Assembly: GCA_019424905.1 (NCBI GenBank)
Contig: JAHYYP010000016.1
Span: forward strand, 1-33,328
Direction of reading: 5' to 3'
Length of the DNA: 33,328 nucleotides
From: Collinsella sp.
GTDB taxonomy: Bacteria > Actinomycetota > Coriobacteriia > Coriobacteriales > Coriobacteriaceae
Below are positions 7,380-17,747 of the stretch, one piece after another. A program made the translations under genes and the position numbers. Position 1 is the first letter of the stretch. Every line of letters starts with the position of its first letter. Below the pieces are notes generated by a model, which was not told the origin of the DNA, made no database searches, and saw only the letters and a program-made list of their open reading frames with translations.

Positions 7380-7772
7380 CTATTGGGCAAGCTTGAGCTT
7401 ACACCATGCGATTTCATTATAGAGGTAGGCGCGGCGTGCATCATCCTCCGACAAATTACCCAGCTTCTCTTCAAAACCTTGAATATCAGCTTTAAGCTTG
7501 TCGGCATCGACGGTCGCCAAATCGCAAGCGCGCTCGGCGAGAACGGTCACGACATCGTCCGCAACCTGGGCATAGCCGCCGGCCACGGCAAACGTGTGGT
7601 CGACAGTGCCCATGGCCTTATCGGAAACGCGAACGTAACCGCGGTCGATCGTGCAGATCTCGCTGGAGTGAGCAGGCAGAACGCCAAACTCGCCATCCGT
7701 GGACGGAATCGACACAAACGCAGCGTCGCCCTCATAGGCGCAGCTCACGGGGCACACGATGCGGATACGCAT
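7380..7772 (-). CDS. atpC: F1Fo ATP synthase subunit epsilon
   Basis: The epsilon subunit sits on the central stalk, couples gamma to the c-ring and can inhibit ATP hydrolysis. The 130-residue protein has the N-terminal beta-sandwich with the GEFGVLPAHS signature (about residues 27-36) and the C-terminal helical part (about 85-130). It starts 3 bases after the atpD stop, with GGGGGAGAAG as ribosome site within the end of atpD. It is the last gene of the operon, followed by a terminator. Confidence 0.95.
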   Translation of the reverse strand: MRIRIVCPVSCAYEGDAAFVSIPSTDGEFGVLPAHSSEICTIDRGYVRVSDKAMGTVDHTFAVAGGYAQVADDVVTVLAERACDLATVDADKLKADIQGFEEKLGNLSEDDARRAYLYNEIAWCKLKLAQ

Positions 7773-7775
7773 AAC

Positions 7776-9229
<1,454 letters not shown>

Positions 9230-9230
<1 letters not shown>

Positions 9231-10138
9231 TACTGTTCCTCCAATGCTGAGGCTCCGCCGACGATCTCGTTAATCTCGGTCGTGATCGAAGCCTGGCGCA
9301 CGCGACTATACGTGCGGGTAAGGGTCGAGATGATCGCGGTGGCGTTTTCCGTCGCGGAGTGCATGGCCTTGCGGCGTGCACCCTGCTCGGCAGCCGCCGA
9401 ATCGATCAGGGCCTGGTAGATGACCGTCAGGATATAAGACGGCACAAGCTTGCCGAGAACATGCTCGGGAGAGGGCACGAACTCGAACGTGGACGAGATG
9501 CGCTTAGGGGCGTCGGTCTCGTTCTTACGCGGACCGTGGGCCATAGCGATCATCTCGGGGTCGAGCGGCAACAGATGCTCGACGCGAAGCTCCTGATCCA
9601 CGCGGTTCTTGGCGTGGTGGTAGACAAGCTCGACACGGTCAAGCTCACCGGCACGATACGCATCGCAGATATGAGAGGAGATCATGCGGGCCTGGTTGAA
9701 ATCGGGCTCAGAGGAGTTGCCCTCAAAGTGCATGACGACGTTTGCGCGGTCACGGAAATACGTGGCCGGTTTGCGCCCACACGCGATGATCTCGCACTCG
9801 ATGCCGTCGTTCGCCCAAGAAGCGGCGAGCTTTTCGGCCGTGCGCTCCACCGTCGTATTGAAACCGCCGGCAAGGCCGCGGTCCGAGGCAATAACGACAA
9901 TCAGGCCATGCTTGACGCTCTCATGCTTCTGCAGCATGGGATCGGTGCCCGAACAGGAGGCGTCGCCGGCGACCGTCAACATGACGTCGGTCAGCGCCTC
10001 CTTATAGGGCTCGGCCTGCTTGGAGCGATCGAGGGCACGACGGATCTTGGCCGTAGAGACCATCTCCATCGTGCGCGTGATCTGCTTGGTCGTGGTAACC
10101 GAGGAGATTCGCTTCTTAATGTCGCGAAGGTTGGCCAT
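9230..10138 (-). CDS. atpG: F1Fo ATP synthase subunit gamma
   Basis: This is the rotating shaft, 302 residues. The N-terminal helix (MANLRDIKKRISSVTTTKQITRTMEMVST) and C-terminal helix (about residues 240-300, with SAATENATAIIS-like sequence) form the coiled coil that inserts into the alpha3beta3 ring; SDRGLAGGFN in the middle is a family signature. It begins 5 bases after atpA and overlaps atpD by one base. Confidence 0.97.
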
Positions 10139-10143
10139 GGGGC

Positions 10144-11742
10144 TTAGTTCTCCTCTGATCCAGAAACATCCGAATGGTGCTTGGCCATGAACTGCTGCTT
10201 GAAGTCGCCGATGACGCGCAAGAGCTCAGCCTTGGTGTCATCATCGATCTTCTTGGCGCGAACCTTGTCGAGCAGCGAGCCAAAGCCATTGTCCATGTAC
10301 TCGATGAGCTCGGCACGGAAAGGCAGCACGTCGGCGATCTCCAGGTCATCCAGGAAGCCCTCGTTGCCAGCGAACAGCGTAACGATCTGCTCGCCAACCT
10401 CAAACGGCTTGTAACGCGGCTGCTTCAGGAGCTCGGTCATGCGGGCACCATGGGTCAGCTGCTTCTGAGTAGCCTCGTCGAGGTCGGAGCCGAACTGCGT
10501 AAAGCCGGCGAGCTCCTGGTACGAAGCGAGGTCCAGACGGAGGTTGCCGGCGACCTGCTTCATAGCCTTGGTCTGCGCGTCGCCACCGACGCGGGACACG
10601 GAAATGCCCACGTCGACTGCCGGGCGCTGGCCCTGGAAGAAGAGTTCGGACTGCAGGTAGATCTGACCATCGGTAATGGAAATGACGTTGGTCGGAATGT
10701 AGGCCGAGACGTCGCCGTCCTGGGTCTCGATGATCGGAAGAGCCGTCATGGAGCCGTAACCGTTCTTCTTGGACATCTTGACGGCACGCTCGAGCAGACG
10801 AGAGTGCAGGTAGAAGATGTCGCCAGGATAGGCCTCGCGTCCGGGCGGACGATGCAGCGTCAGCGACATCTGACGGTAGGCCACGGCCTGCTTGGACAGG
10901 TCATCGTAGATGACGAGCACGTGGCCACCGGGGTTGGTCTCGCTGGCGGGCTTGCCGTCCTCGCCGTTGTACATGAAGAACTCGCCAATAGCGGCACCGG
11001 CCATAGGCGCGATGTACTGCATAGGGGCGGAATCGGCAGCAGTGGCCGAAACGATGATGGTGTAGTCGAGCGCACCGTGCTGAGCGAGGGTCTCACGGAT
11101 GTTGGCAACCGTGGAGGCCTTCTGGCCGATGGCGACATAGATGCAGACCATGCCCTTGCCGCGCTGGTTGAGGATAGCGTCGATGGCGATGGCGGTCTTA
11201 CCGGTCTTACGGTCGCCGATGATGAGCTCACGCTGACCGCGGCCAATAGGCACCATGGAGTCGATAGCGAGCAGACCGGTCTGAACCGGCTCGCACACCG
11301 GGGTACGATCGATGACGCCGGGAGCCTTGAACTCGATGGGGCGACGGTGCGTGGCGACGATGTCGCCCAGGCCGTCGATGGGCTGGCCGAGCGGATTGAC
11401 GACGCGGCCGAGCATGGCACGGCTCACGGGGATATCCATAATGCGGCCAGTGGTGCGGCACTCGTCGCCTTCCTTGATGGAGTCGACGGCACCGAACAGA
11501 ACGGCGCCGACCTCGTCACGGTCAAGGTTCTGGGCAAGGCCGAAGACGGTCTCACCGGTATCGGAGCTCTTGAACTCCAGAAGCTCGCCTGCCATGGCGC
11601 TCTTGAGGCCGGAGACGCGCGCGATGCCGTCGCCTACCTCGTCGACCGTTGAAACCTCATGCGTATCGACCGTCGCGGAGAGGCTCGTGAGCTGCTCCTG
11701 CAGTTTCTTGGCGATATCCTGGGCATTGAGGGTTTCGGACAT
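10144..11742 (-). CDS. atpA: F1Fo ATP synthase subunit alpha
   Basis: This is the non-catalytic nucleotide-binding subunit, 532 residues. The P-loop is GDRKTGKT (176-183). SRVGGDAQTKAMK near residue 380 and the N-terminal beta-barrel (GDGIARVSGL) are typical. The last 20 or so residues form a polar tail slightly longer than usual. The ATG overlaps the atpH stop by one base. Confidence 0.98.
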   Translation of the reverse strand: MSETLNAQDIAKKLQEQLTSLSATVDTHEVSTVDEVGDGIARVSGLKSAMAGELLEFKSSDTGETVFGLAQNLDRDEVGAVLFGAVDSIKEGDECRTTGRIMDIPVSRAMLGRVVNPLGQPIDGLGDIVATHRRPIEFKAPGVIDRTPVCEPVQTGLLAIDSMVPIGRGQRELIIGDRKTGKTAIAIDAILNQRGKGMVCIYVAIGQKASTVANIRETLAQHGALDYTIIVSATAADSAPMQYIAPMAGAAIGEFFMYNGEDGKPASETNPGGHVLVIYDDLSKQAVAYRQMSLTLHRPPGREAYPGDIFYLHSRLLERAVKMSKKNGYGSMTALPIIETQDGDVSAYIPTNVISITDGQIYLQSELFFQGQRPAVDVGISVSRVGGDAQTKAMKQVAGNLRLDLASYQELAGFTQFGSDLDEATQKQLTHGARMTELLKQPRYKPFEVGEQIVTLFAGNEGFLDDLEIADVLPFRAELIEYMDNGFGSLLDKVRAKKIDDDTKAELLRVIGDFKQQFMAKHHSDVSGSEEN

Positions 11743-12218
11743 TAGGCTTCACCTCCGTACGAATTAGCAGAGTTTGCGAGGGTCTCCTGCGCGATGCGCA
11801 GCTGCGTCTTGACGGAAATGTCACGACGCTCGCCGCGGGCCTCGAGCACCAGGCCGCCCACGATAGACGGGTCGACCTGCTCGATAAGGAATACCTTGCG
11901 GCCGAAGTCCTGCTCGCATTTCTTAGTGATGGTTTGACGCAGCTCGTCGTCGAGCGGGATCGCCGTGGTGACGGTCACGCCCACTACATCCTCGTCTTCC
12001 TCGGCAACATACTTAAAGGCAGCTGCCACCTTGGGAAGAAGGTCGAGCTGGTCGCGCTTGGACATGGTGTCGAGCACGGCGATGATCTCGGGGCTGGCAG
12101 AAGCCAAACGCTCGACCATCTCGAGGTCCTCGAACACATGGTTCTCGGCCTTGGCGGCTTCCAAAAGGGAACGCGCGTAGGTCTCGAGCACCTTGTCCTG
12201 ATAGCGGCTAGTCGGCAT
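11742..12218 (-). CDS. atpH: F1Fo ATP synthase subunit delta
   Basis: The delta subunit joins the peripheral stalk to the top of F1. At 158 residues it is slightly shorter than the usual 175-180. The N-terminal six-helix domain (YARSLLEAA near residue 14) and the C-terminal signature DPSIVGGLVLEARGERRDIS are present. It overlaps the end of atpF by 11 bases and atpA by one, so expression is probably coupled. Confidence 0.92.
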   Translation of the reverse strand: MPTSRYQDKVLETYARSLLEAAKAENHVFEDLEMVERLASASPEIIAVLDTMSKRDQLDLLPKVAAAFKYVAEEDEDVVGVTVTTAIPLDDELRQTITKKCEQDFGRKVFLIEQVDPSIVGGLVLEARGERRDISVKTQLRIAQETLANSANSYGGEA

Positions 12219-12810
12219 TCAGGCTACCTGCTTCCTGGATGTAGCGCTCGATGAGCTTCTTCTGCTCGGCATCGTCCTCGAGTGCCTCGCCCACGATCTT
12301 GGTGGCGACGGCAACGGACAGGTCGGCGATGGAGCTCGCGGCACCGGCGTAGATGGACTTGCGCTCGTCCTCGACGGTCGTATGGGCCTTGGCGATGATC
12401 TCCTCGGCCTCCGTGTGAGCAGCCTCGATGATACGGGCACGCTCGGACTCGGCGTCCTTACGGGCCTCGAGAACGATGTCGGCAGCCTGACGACGGGCGT
12501 CGGTGACGATCGAGTCGGACTCAGCGCGCTTGGCGATAGCCTCCTGCTTGGTCTTCTCGGCCTCGTCGAGGCTCTCCTCGATCTTCTTGCCGCGCTCCTC
12601 CATGGTTTTCATGATGCCCGGCAGGGCGACCTTGGCCAGCACGATCCAGATAATCAGGAAGGCGATAAGCGCCGGGATGAACTCCGCCATCTTAGGGATG
12701 AGGATGTCCGCACCGGCGGCGCCGTCCTCGGCGAACGCGGAAACCGGCATGAGCAGCGCGGCCGCGGACGCGGAGAGTGCGATCGCGCTCTTCTGGGATG
12801 AAAGATTCAT
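12208..12810 (-). CDS. atpF: F1Fo ATP synthase subunit b, with signal-peptide-like N terminus
   Basis: The b subunit forms the peripheral stalk. The 200-residue protein has a classical membrane helix (about residues 44-66, FIPALIAFLIIWIVLAKVALPG) followed by a long charged coiled coil (70-170). Before it is an extra N-terminal segment (1-28) that looks like a signal peptide: polar start, hydrophobic Ala/Leu stretch, then SAFAED as a cleavage-like site. Standard b subunits begin just before the single helix. The extra segment might be a cleaved signal or a second membrane helix. Its gene lies between atpE and atpH. Confidence 0.93.
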   Translation of the reverse strand: MNLSSQKSAIALSASAAALLMPVSAFAEDGAAGADILIPKMAEFIPALIAFLIIWIVLAKVALPGIMKTMEERGKKIEESLDEAEKTKQEAIAKRAESDSIVTDARRQAADIVLEARKDAESERARIIEAAHTEAEEIIAKAHTTVEDERKSIYAGAASSIADLSVAVATKIVGEALEDDAEQKKLIERYIQEAGSLNAD

Positions 12811-12825
12811 ACTTGACGCTCCGTG

Positions 12826-13020
12826 CTATTTAACGATCAGCGCGACAACGAAGCCGATCAGAGCCAGAGCCTCGCCGAAAGCGGAGCCCATGATGAAGAC
12901 GGTGAACACGCGGCCCTGGACCTCAGGCTGACGGGCCATAGCACCCGTAGCACCCAGAGCAGACAGGCCGATAGCAAGACCAGCGCCGATAACACCGAGA
13001 CCGTAACCGATAACTCCCAC
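12826..13020 (-). CDS. atpE: F1Fo ATP synthase subunit c
   Basis: This is the proteolipid that makes the rotor ring. The protein has 64 residues, short for the family. Helix 1 carries Gly-rich packing (GLGVIGAGLAIGLSALGATG), the loop is ARQPE, and helix 2 carries the ion-binding Glu50 in GEALALIG. The residue after Glu50 is Ala, not the Ser/Thr of Na-binding rings, so proton coupling is more likely. The start is GTG (13018-13020) behind a very strong AAAGGAGGAATC site. A small hairpin lies directly upstream, fitting the need to make many c subunits per complex. Confidence 0.93.
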   Translation of the reverse strand: MGVIGYGLGVIGAGLAIGLSALGATGAMARQPEVQGRVFTVFIMGSAFGEALALIGFVVALIVK

Positions 13021-13036
13021 GATTCCTCCTTTGTCG

Positions 13037-13056
13037 TGCGTGTCTTATTTCACGCA
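13037..13056 (-). promoter_or_regulatory. intercistronic hairpin ahead of atpE
   Basis: TGCGTG and CACGCA pair around an 8-base loop, ending about 16 bases before the atpE start and just before its Shine-Dalgarno. The 124-base gap between atpB and atpE, exceptional in an operon where other genes touch or overlap, also holds TGCCTT/AAGGCA and a GCCGG/CCGGC hairpin. A role in raising c-subunit translation or protecting the atpE message is inferred, as is known for the corresponding gap in E. coli. Confidence 0.5.
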
Positions 13057-13144
13057 GGATAACCTTTTTATAACTGCCGGGCTCCATGGGTACGGGCACC
13101 GGCGGTTTAACGAATTGCCTTACCTTTAAGGCACGAACGGAAGA

Positions 13145-13948
13145 CTACTCCTCCTCCGCGACCTCCTCTGCCTCGGAGACATACACGGCGGTAAGGACCG
13201 TGAAGACGTAAGCCTGGATGGCGCCGACCACAAGCTCGATCGCATAGATCAGGATGAGGATGGCAAGCCAGGCCAGCGAAGGCAGGGCGCCGACGGCGTG
13301 GGCCGCGGAAACCTGCTGAAGCAGCGGCTGCATGAACATGCTCGCCATGATGGCGAACGAGCCCATGACCACGTGTCCTGCGAACATGTTGCAGAACAGA
13401 CGGACGGCAAGCGTGATGAGGCGCAGGAAGGTCGAGAAAAGCTCGACGACCCACACGAGCACGTTCATCGGGAAGCTCACGCCCTGCGGGGCGAGGCTCT
13501 TGATGTAGCCGATCACGCCGTGAGCCTTGCATCCGTAGTAGATGAAGTACACGAAGGCGAAAATGGCGAGTGCGGCGGTGGAGCCGATTGCGCCGGTGCC
13601 GGGCTTCATTCCCGGGATCAGGCCGATCATGTTATTGATCAGGATGAACAGGAAAAGCGAGCACAGGAACGGGAAGTGCTTCTTCCAGTTCTCACCCACG
13701 ACACCCTTGCCGATATCGTTCTCGACGTACTCGATGATGTACTCGAAACCGTTGACGAAGAAGCCCTTGGGAACCAGGGTCTGCTTCTTCTTGAACACGG
13801 CCAGGACGATCAGGAGCACGATCGTGGAGACGATCAGCCAAAACGAGTACTGCGTGATGCCGCAGCTCAGATCGCCCACGACAGGGGTGGAGCTGAACTC
13901 GCTGACCAGATGATTAATCTCATCAGGCAGCTTTTCAAAAATTTCCAC
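13145..13948 (-). CDS. atpB: F1Fo ATP synthase subunit a
   Basis: This is the stator channel subunit, 267 residues with five or six membrane helices. The essential arginine is in AVRLFCNMFAGH, matching the E. coli Arg210 region, and LIYAIELVVGAIQAYVFTVL in the last helix is typical. The C terminus ends in an acidic tail. The start is GTG (13946-13948) with GAAAGG upstream; it begins 3 bases after the stop of the upstream small membrane protein. The long gap before atpE is noted separately. Confidence 0.95.
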   Translation of the reverse strand: MEIFEKLPDEINHLVSEFSSTPVVGDLSCGITQYSFWLIVSTIVLLIVLAVFKKKQTLVPKGFFVNGFEYIIEYVENDIGKGVVGENWKKHFPFLCSLFLFILINNMIGLIPGMKPGTGAIGSTAALAIFAFVYFIYYGCKAHGVIGYIKSLAPQGVSFPMNVLVWVVELFSTFLRLITLAVRLFCNMFAGHVVMGSFAIMASMFMQPLLQQVSAAHAVGALPSLAWLAILILIYAIELVVGAIQAYVFTVLTAVYVSEAEEVAEEE

Positions 13949-13951
13949 GAC

Positions 13952-14263
13952 TTACCTTTCGACCTCATGAGGATCTCGCAGCGCCTTGGCGACGCGAACC
14001 GCGCAGGCGGCCATAAAGGCCACGAAGCCGATCGCCTCGCCCAGGAGGAACATGCGAAATGCCTCTCCGAACAACACAAACACAACCAAGGTAAAGACAA
14101 GCAACGCGATTGCCGAGACCGCGAGACTCACCATACCCTTGAGCATGTCCGCATTCTGCTTATCGTCAAGAACCGGCTTGAGCGTAAAGACAAAGGGAAG
14201 GAAGGCAATCGCGCCCGCGATGGCGCCTGCAACGATAGCGAGCAGATCGGCTATCTGAAACAC
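13952..14263 (-). CDS. AtpI-like small membrane protein at the head of the atp operon
   Basis: A protein of about 103 residues with three predicted membrane helices (about 6-27, 45-66 and 70-90 from the chosen start). Position before atpB suggests the AtpI role, in which the protein assists c-ring assembly or Mg uptake, but the sequence is not clearly the standard AtpI family. I prefer the GTG at 14261-14263, which has GAGG about 7 bases upstream; a GTG four codons earlier lies too close to its GGAAAG. The function is inferred from context. Confidence 0.6.
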   Translation of the reverse strand: MFQIADLLAIVAGAIAGAIAFLPFVFTLKPVLDDKQNADMLKGMVSLAVSAIALLVFTLVVFVLFGEAFRMFLLGEAIGFVAFMAACAVRVAKALRDPHEVER

Positions 14264-14325
14264 TGGCGTCCTCACTTTCCTTTTTTATCGCCTCACAGGA
14301 CAGTTCCCGCCAAACATTGGTGACT

Positions 14326-14353
14326 ATTGTACGAGCCAATCGCTAAAGTACAA
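14326..14353 (-). promoter_or_regulatory. promoter of the ATP synthase operon
   Basis: On the minus strand TTGTAC (14348-14353) is separated by 16 bases from TACAAT (14326-14331), a good sigma70-type match about 62 bases before the first start codon. This is the best promoter match I found in the window apart from that of hicAB. Confidence 0.7.
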
Positions 14354-14543
14354 CCGAAAAAGCATCGGTTAATACGCACCTGTTCGTTTTCTTAAGACCT
14401 TCTTTATGCCGCAGGTACGGTAATACGTTTTTCTCGAACCCTGCAGGGCAAAACGTCCGTTAACAGGAGTGCGCGGTCGTCTTTTGCTCGCCCGCGCGCA
14501 CCATTTCTTCGTATTTTCGACGTTAGCCGGTATGGCCCAGAGA

Positions 14544-15191
14544 TTACAGCGTGCCGTAGATGCGGTCGCCGGCGTCGCCCAGGCCGGGAACGATGTAGGC
14601 AGCTTCGTTGAGATGGTCGTCGATGGCGCAGGCATAGATATGCACATCGGGGTCCTTCTCAGTCAGCGACTTGAGGCCCTCGGGGGCCGCGACGATGCAC
14701 AGCATGCGGATGTCCTTGACGCCGCGCTCGCGCAGGTAGTTGATGGCCATCTCGGCCGAACCGCCCGTGGCGAGCATGGGGTCGACGACCAGGCAGATGC
14801 GCTGGTCGATATCCTTGGGCATCTTGCAGTAATACTCATGCGGCTCGTGGGTAACCTCGTCGCGCTCCATACCGATGTGGCCCACGCGAGCGGAGGGTAC
14901 CAAGTCGAGGATGCCATCGACCATGCCAAGGCCCGCACGCAGAATGGGAACGATGGCGAGCTTTTTGCCGGCGAGCTGCTTAAACGTTGCGGTGGTGATG
15001 GGGGTCTCGACTTCGACGTCTTCCATGGGCAGGTCGCGCATGGCCTCGTAGCCGTCAAAAAGTGCGAGTTCGCGCACGAGCTGGCGGAACTGGTTGGTGC
15101 CGGTGTTTTTGTCGCGCAGAATCGACAGCTTATGCTGGACGAGCGGGTGATCGACAAGGGTCACACGGGACGTATCGTAGGTGACGGTCAT
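14544..15191 (-). CDS. upp: uracil phosphoribosyltransferase
   Basis: Upp makes UMP from uracil and PRPP (pyrimidine salvage) in the cytosol. The 215-residue protein carries the PRPP-binding loop VVDPMLATGGSA (about residues 132-143) and the uracil-binding C-terminal PGLGDAGDRIYGT. I start at the ATG at 15191, where family sequence begins; the ribosome site GAAAGGGG lies about 10 bases upstream. The longer reading from 15239 adds 16 unrelated residues. It lies 123 bases after glpK on the same strand. No strong terminator with a T run was seen in the 280 bases after it, only a GC-rich imperfect hairpin near 14470-14505. Confidence 0.95.
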   Translation of the reverse strand: MTVTYDTSRVTLVDHPLVQHKLSILRDKNTGTNQFRQLVRELALFDGYEAMRDLPMEDVEVETPITTATFKQLAGKKLAIVPILRAGLGMVDGILDLVPSARVGHIGMERDEVTHEPHEYYCKMPKDIDQRICLVVDPMLATGGSAEMAINYLRERGVKDIRMLCIVAAPEGLKSLTEKDPDVHIYACAIDDHLNEAAYIVPGLGDAGDRIYGTL

Positions 15192-15314
15192 GGGTTGATT
15201 GCCCCTTTCGTTGCGGCCGGAAGATGGCCTTGCTGACAAGGCGCATGGCGATGTTGTTGCCGCGCGCCGTGCATAAGTTTAACGGTTTGTTGTATCGAGC
15301 AGCTCGTCGCAACC

Positions 15315-16856
15315 CTACTGAGCGGTGTTGAGCGAACGCTTGACGGCATCACGCCAACCAGCGAGATTGCTCTCACGGCGCTCGGCGGACATATGGGGAA
15401 GGAAGGTCTTAACGATCTGAGCGTTTTGCTCCAGCTCCTCCAGGTCCTCCCAATAGCCGACGGCAAGGCCCGCCAAGTACGCGGCACCGATCGCCGTGGT
15501 CTCCACCGTCTCGCACTGCAACACGGGGATATCCAGCAGATCGGCCTGGAATTGCATGATGAACTCGTTGCGCGAGGCACCGCCATCGACAGACAGGCGC
15601 TCAATCGAAAGTCCCACGTCCTGCTCCATGGCGCGCAGCACGTCGTAGCTCTGATATGCCATGGATTCGCAGGCGGCACGTACGATGGTCGCACGGCTCG
15701 AGGCGCCGGTCAGACCGCACACGATACCGCGGGCATGCGGGTCCCACCAGGGAGCGCCCAGACCCGCAAAGGCGGGAACGAAGTAGCAGCCCTCATTGTC
15801 GTTGATCGAAGCGGCGAGTTGTGCCGACTCGCTCACACTCGAGATGATGCCGATGTTGTTGCGCAGCCAGTTCATGGTGGAACCGGCAGCAAAGATGGAG
15901 CCCTCGAGTGCATAGCTGATCTTGCCGTCCGCGGCGATACCGATCGTGGAGACCAGACCGTTCTTGGATTCGACGACCTCGTCGCCGGTGTTCATGAGCA
16001 TAAAGCAACCCGTGCCATAGGTGTTTTTGGTCTGGCCGGGATGGAAGCAGCAGTGGCCGAACAGCGACGCCTGCTGATCGCCCGCCACGCCCATGATGGG
16101 CGGCATGTTGGTCATGATGTCGCTCGCGACGCGGCCGTAGTCGCCCGAGCTCCAACGAACCTCGGGCATCATGGAACGTGGAACGTCAAAGAGCGCCAGC
16201 AGGTCGTCGTCCCAATCGAGCGTATGGATATTAAAGAGCGCCGTGCGGCTGGCATTGGTGTAGTCGGTGGCAAAGACCTGACTGCCGGTGAGGTTGTAGA
16301 TGAGCCAGGTATCGATGGTGCCGAACATGAGGTCGCCCGCCGCCGCGCTCTCACGCGCACCGTCGACGTTGTCGAGAATCCACTGCACCTTGGAAGCCGA
16401 GAAATACGGATCGAGCGTGAGTCCCGTGCGGGAGCGCACCAGCTCTTCTGCGCCCCGCTCGACCAGCTCGTCGATCAGAGGTGCGGTGCGACGGCATTGC
16501 CACACGATGGCGTTATAGATGGGTTGGCCGCTTATGCGGTCCCACACCACCGTGGTCTCGCGCTGGTTGGAGATACCGATGGCGGCGATGCGGTCAGAAT
16601 GGATACCGCTCTTAAACTGGACCTCCATCATCACGCCGATCTGGCTGGCAAGCACCTCCATGGGGTCTTGCTCTATCCAACCGGGACGCGGGAAGCTGGT
16701 TTTGACGCTACGACGTGCCTGCGCGACGATGCAGCCGTACTCGTCGACGATGGTCGCAAGTACCGAGGTGGTGCCGCAGTCGAGCGCCATGATGTAGGAA
16801 CCGCCAAAGTTAAACGAGGCATCTTCCATGCCCAGGCTGCCCAGATTCAACGACAT
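15315..16856 (-). CDS. glpK: glycerol kinase
   Basis: GlpK phosphorylates glycerol to sn-glycerol 3-phosphate with ATP in the cytosol. The 513-residue FGGY-family protein has the N-terminal ATPase fold (YIMALDCGTTSVLATIVD, about 21-38), the glycerol-contacting SNQRETTVVWD, and the C-terminal signatures GLGAPWWDPHARG and DGGASRNEFIMQFQAD. The start ATG follows AAAGG at 8 bases. About 18 residues precede the usual family start, a modest N-terminal extension. No glpF or glpO neighbour is visible. The gene begins 13 bases after the threonylcarbamoyl-AMP synthase stop, so they are probably cotranscribed though unrelated in pathway. Confidence 0.95.
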   Translation of the reverse strand: MSLNLGSLGMEDASFNFGGSYIMALDCGTTSVLATIVDEYGCIVAQARRSVKTSFPRPGWIEQDPMEVLASQIGVMMEVQFKSGIHSDRIAAIGISNQRETTVVWDRISGQPIYNAIVWQCRRTAPLIDELVERGAEELVRSRTGLTLDPYFSASKVQWILDNVDGARESAAAGDLMFGTIDTWLIYNLTGSQVFATDYTNASRTALFNIHTLDWDDDLLALFDVPRSMMPEVRWSSGDYGRVASDIMTNMPPIMGVAGDQQASLFGHCCFHPGQTKNTYGTGCFMLMNTGDEVVESKNGLVSTIGIAADGKISYALEGSIFAAGSTMNWLRNNIGIISSVSESAQLAASINDNEGCYFVPAFAGLGAPWWDPHARGIVCGLTGASSRATIVRAACESMAYQSYDVLRAMEQDVGLSIERLSVDGGASRNEFIMQFQADLLDIPVLQCETVETTAIGAAYLAGLAVGYWEDLEELEQNAQIVKTFLPHMSAERRESNLAGWRDAVKRSLNTAQ

Positions 16857-16869
16857 CGCTTACACCTTT

Positions 16870-17613
16870 CTATTGCATCGGGTCGGACAGGACCCGTTCG
16901 ATCTCTGATGCGGGAAGTGCGCCTTGGCGCAGGATCTGGAGCCCGCCGTGCTGGAACGACACGATGGTCGAGGCGTCGCGACACGGGGTCTCGCCGGCGT
17001 CGACGGCAACATCGACCCCCTCCAGGATGCGACCTTCGACGGCGGCAAAGCTTGCCGGCGAGGGCGCGCCGTGTGTGTTGGCGCTCGTGCAGGCAAGGGG
17101 ACTGCCGCAGGCGCGGATGAGCGCTTGGACCACGGGAGAGGCCGAAGCGCGCAGGGCCACGGTGTCGTCGGCAGCACGCATAAAGGTCGGCACGCAGGGA
17201 GCCGCCTTGACCACGATAGTCAGGGCTCCCGGCCAGCATCGTCGCGCAAGTACGCGGGCATCTTCCGGGATATCCACGCCATAGCGGTCGAGTGCTTCGG
17301 CATTATCAACCAGCCAGGCGACCGTTTGGGTGAGTTTGCGCTGCTTGAGGGTAAAGATGCGGCGGTAGCCGGTACCGAGCGCAGGGACCGCGGCGCCATT
17401 GACGACAGCCTGCGGATCGCGCGGCCACGATGGGAATTCGCTTGTATCTTGGGGCACGGCGTCCGAGAAGGCGTTGACTGCCACGGCGACACCGTAGACG
17501 GTCTCGGTCGGGATCAAGGCCAGGCCGCCGCGGCCGAGCACCTCGGCCGTGCGCTCGACGGCGAGCCGATGCGGCTCGCGCGTTCCCTCGTATACCCGAT
17601 AGACCGTCTGCAT
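16870..17613 (-). CDS. tsaC: L-threonylcarbamoyladenylate synthase (YrdC/Sua5 family)
   Basis: This enzyme makes threonylcarbamoyl-AMP from threonine, bicarbonate and ATP, the first step of tRNA t6A37 synthesis. The 247-residue protein has IPTETVYGVA (34-43), RRCWPGALTIV (124-134), ALRASASP (153-160) and TSANTHG (176-182), all family signatures. Between TVYGVA and IFTLKQR there is an insertion of about 38 residues (46-84) not seen in textbook members, where the two motifs are usually about 15-20 residues apart. The C terminus is too short for a Sua5 domain. The start ATG has AAGGGG about 12 bases upstream. Function is likely intact because the motif residues are present. Confidence 0.88.
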   Translation of the reverse strand: MQTVYRVYEGTREPHRLAVERTAEVLGRGGLALIPTETVYGVAVAVNAFSDAVPQDTSEFPSWPRDPQAVVNGAAVPALGTGYRRIFTLKQRKLTQTVAWLVDNAEALDRYGVDIPEDARVLARRCWPGALTIVVKAAPCVPTFMRAADDTVALRASASPVVQALIRACGSPLACTSANTHGAPSPASFAAVEGRILEGVDVAVDAGETPCRDASTIVSFQHGGLQILRQGALPASEIERVLSDPMQ

Positions 17614-17747
17614 GTGTATGCCAGCCCCTTACGCTCTGGTGAAAGTTTGTTTACTGAGGGGCATTCTCGCACGAAACGTTCAACCTATTTGGCCAGAGTG
17701 CATGTTGGTTTGGTGAGCGGCTTTAGTAGTCGGTGAAAGTGAGGGGG

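Noticed and set aside
10174..11652. Plus-strand open frame of 492 codons opposite atpA
   Set aside because: Same explanation: antisense of a highly conserved gene, with no recognisable domain.
14400..14470. Possible tRNA on the minus strand
   Set aside because: A GGGTTCGA string resembles a T-loop, but no acceptor stem or anticodon arm can be built.
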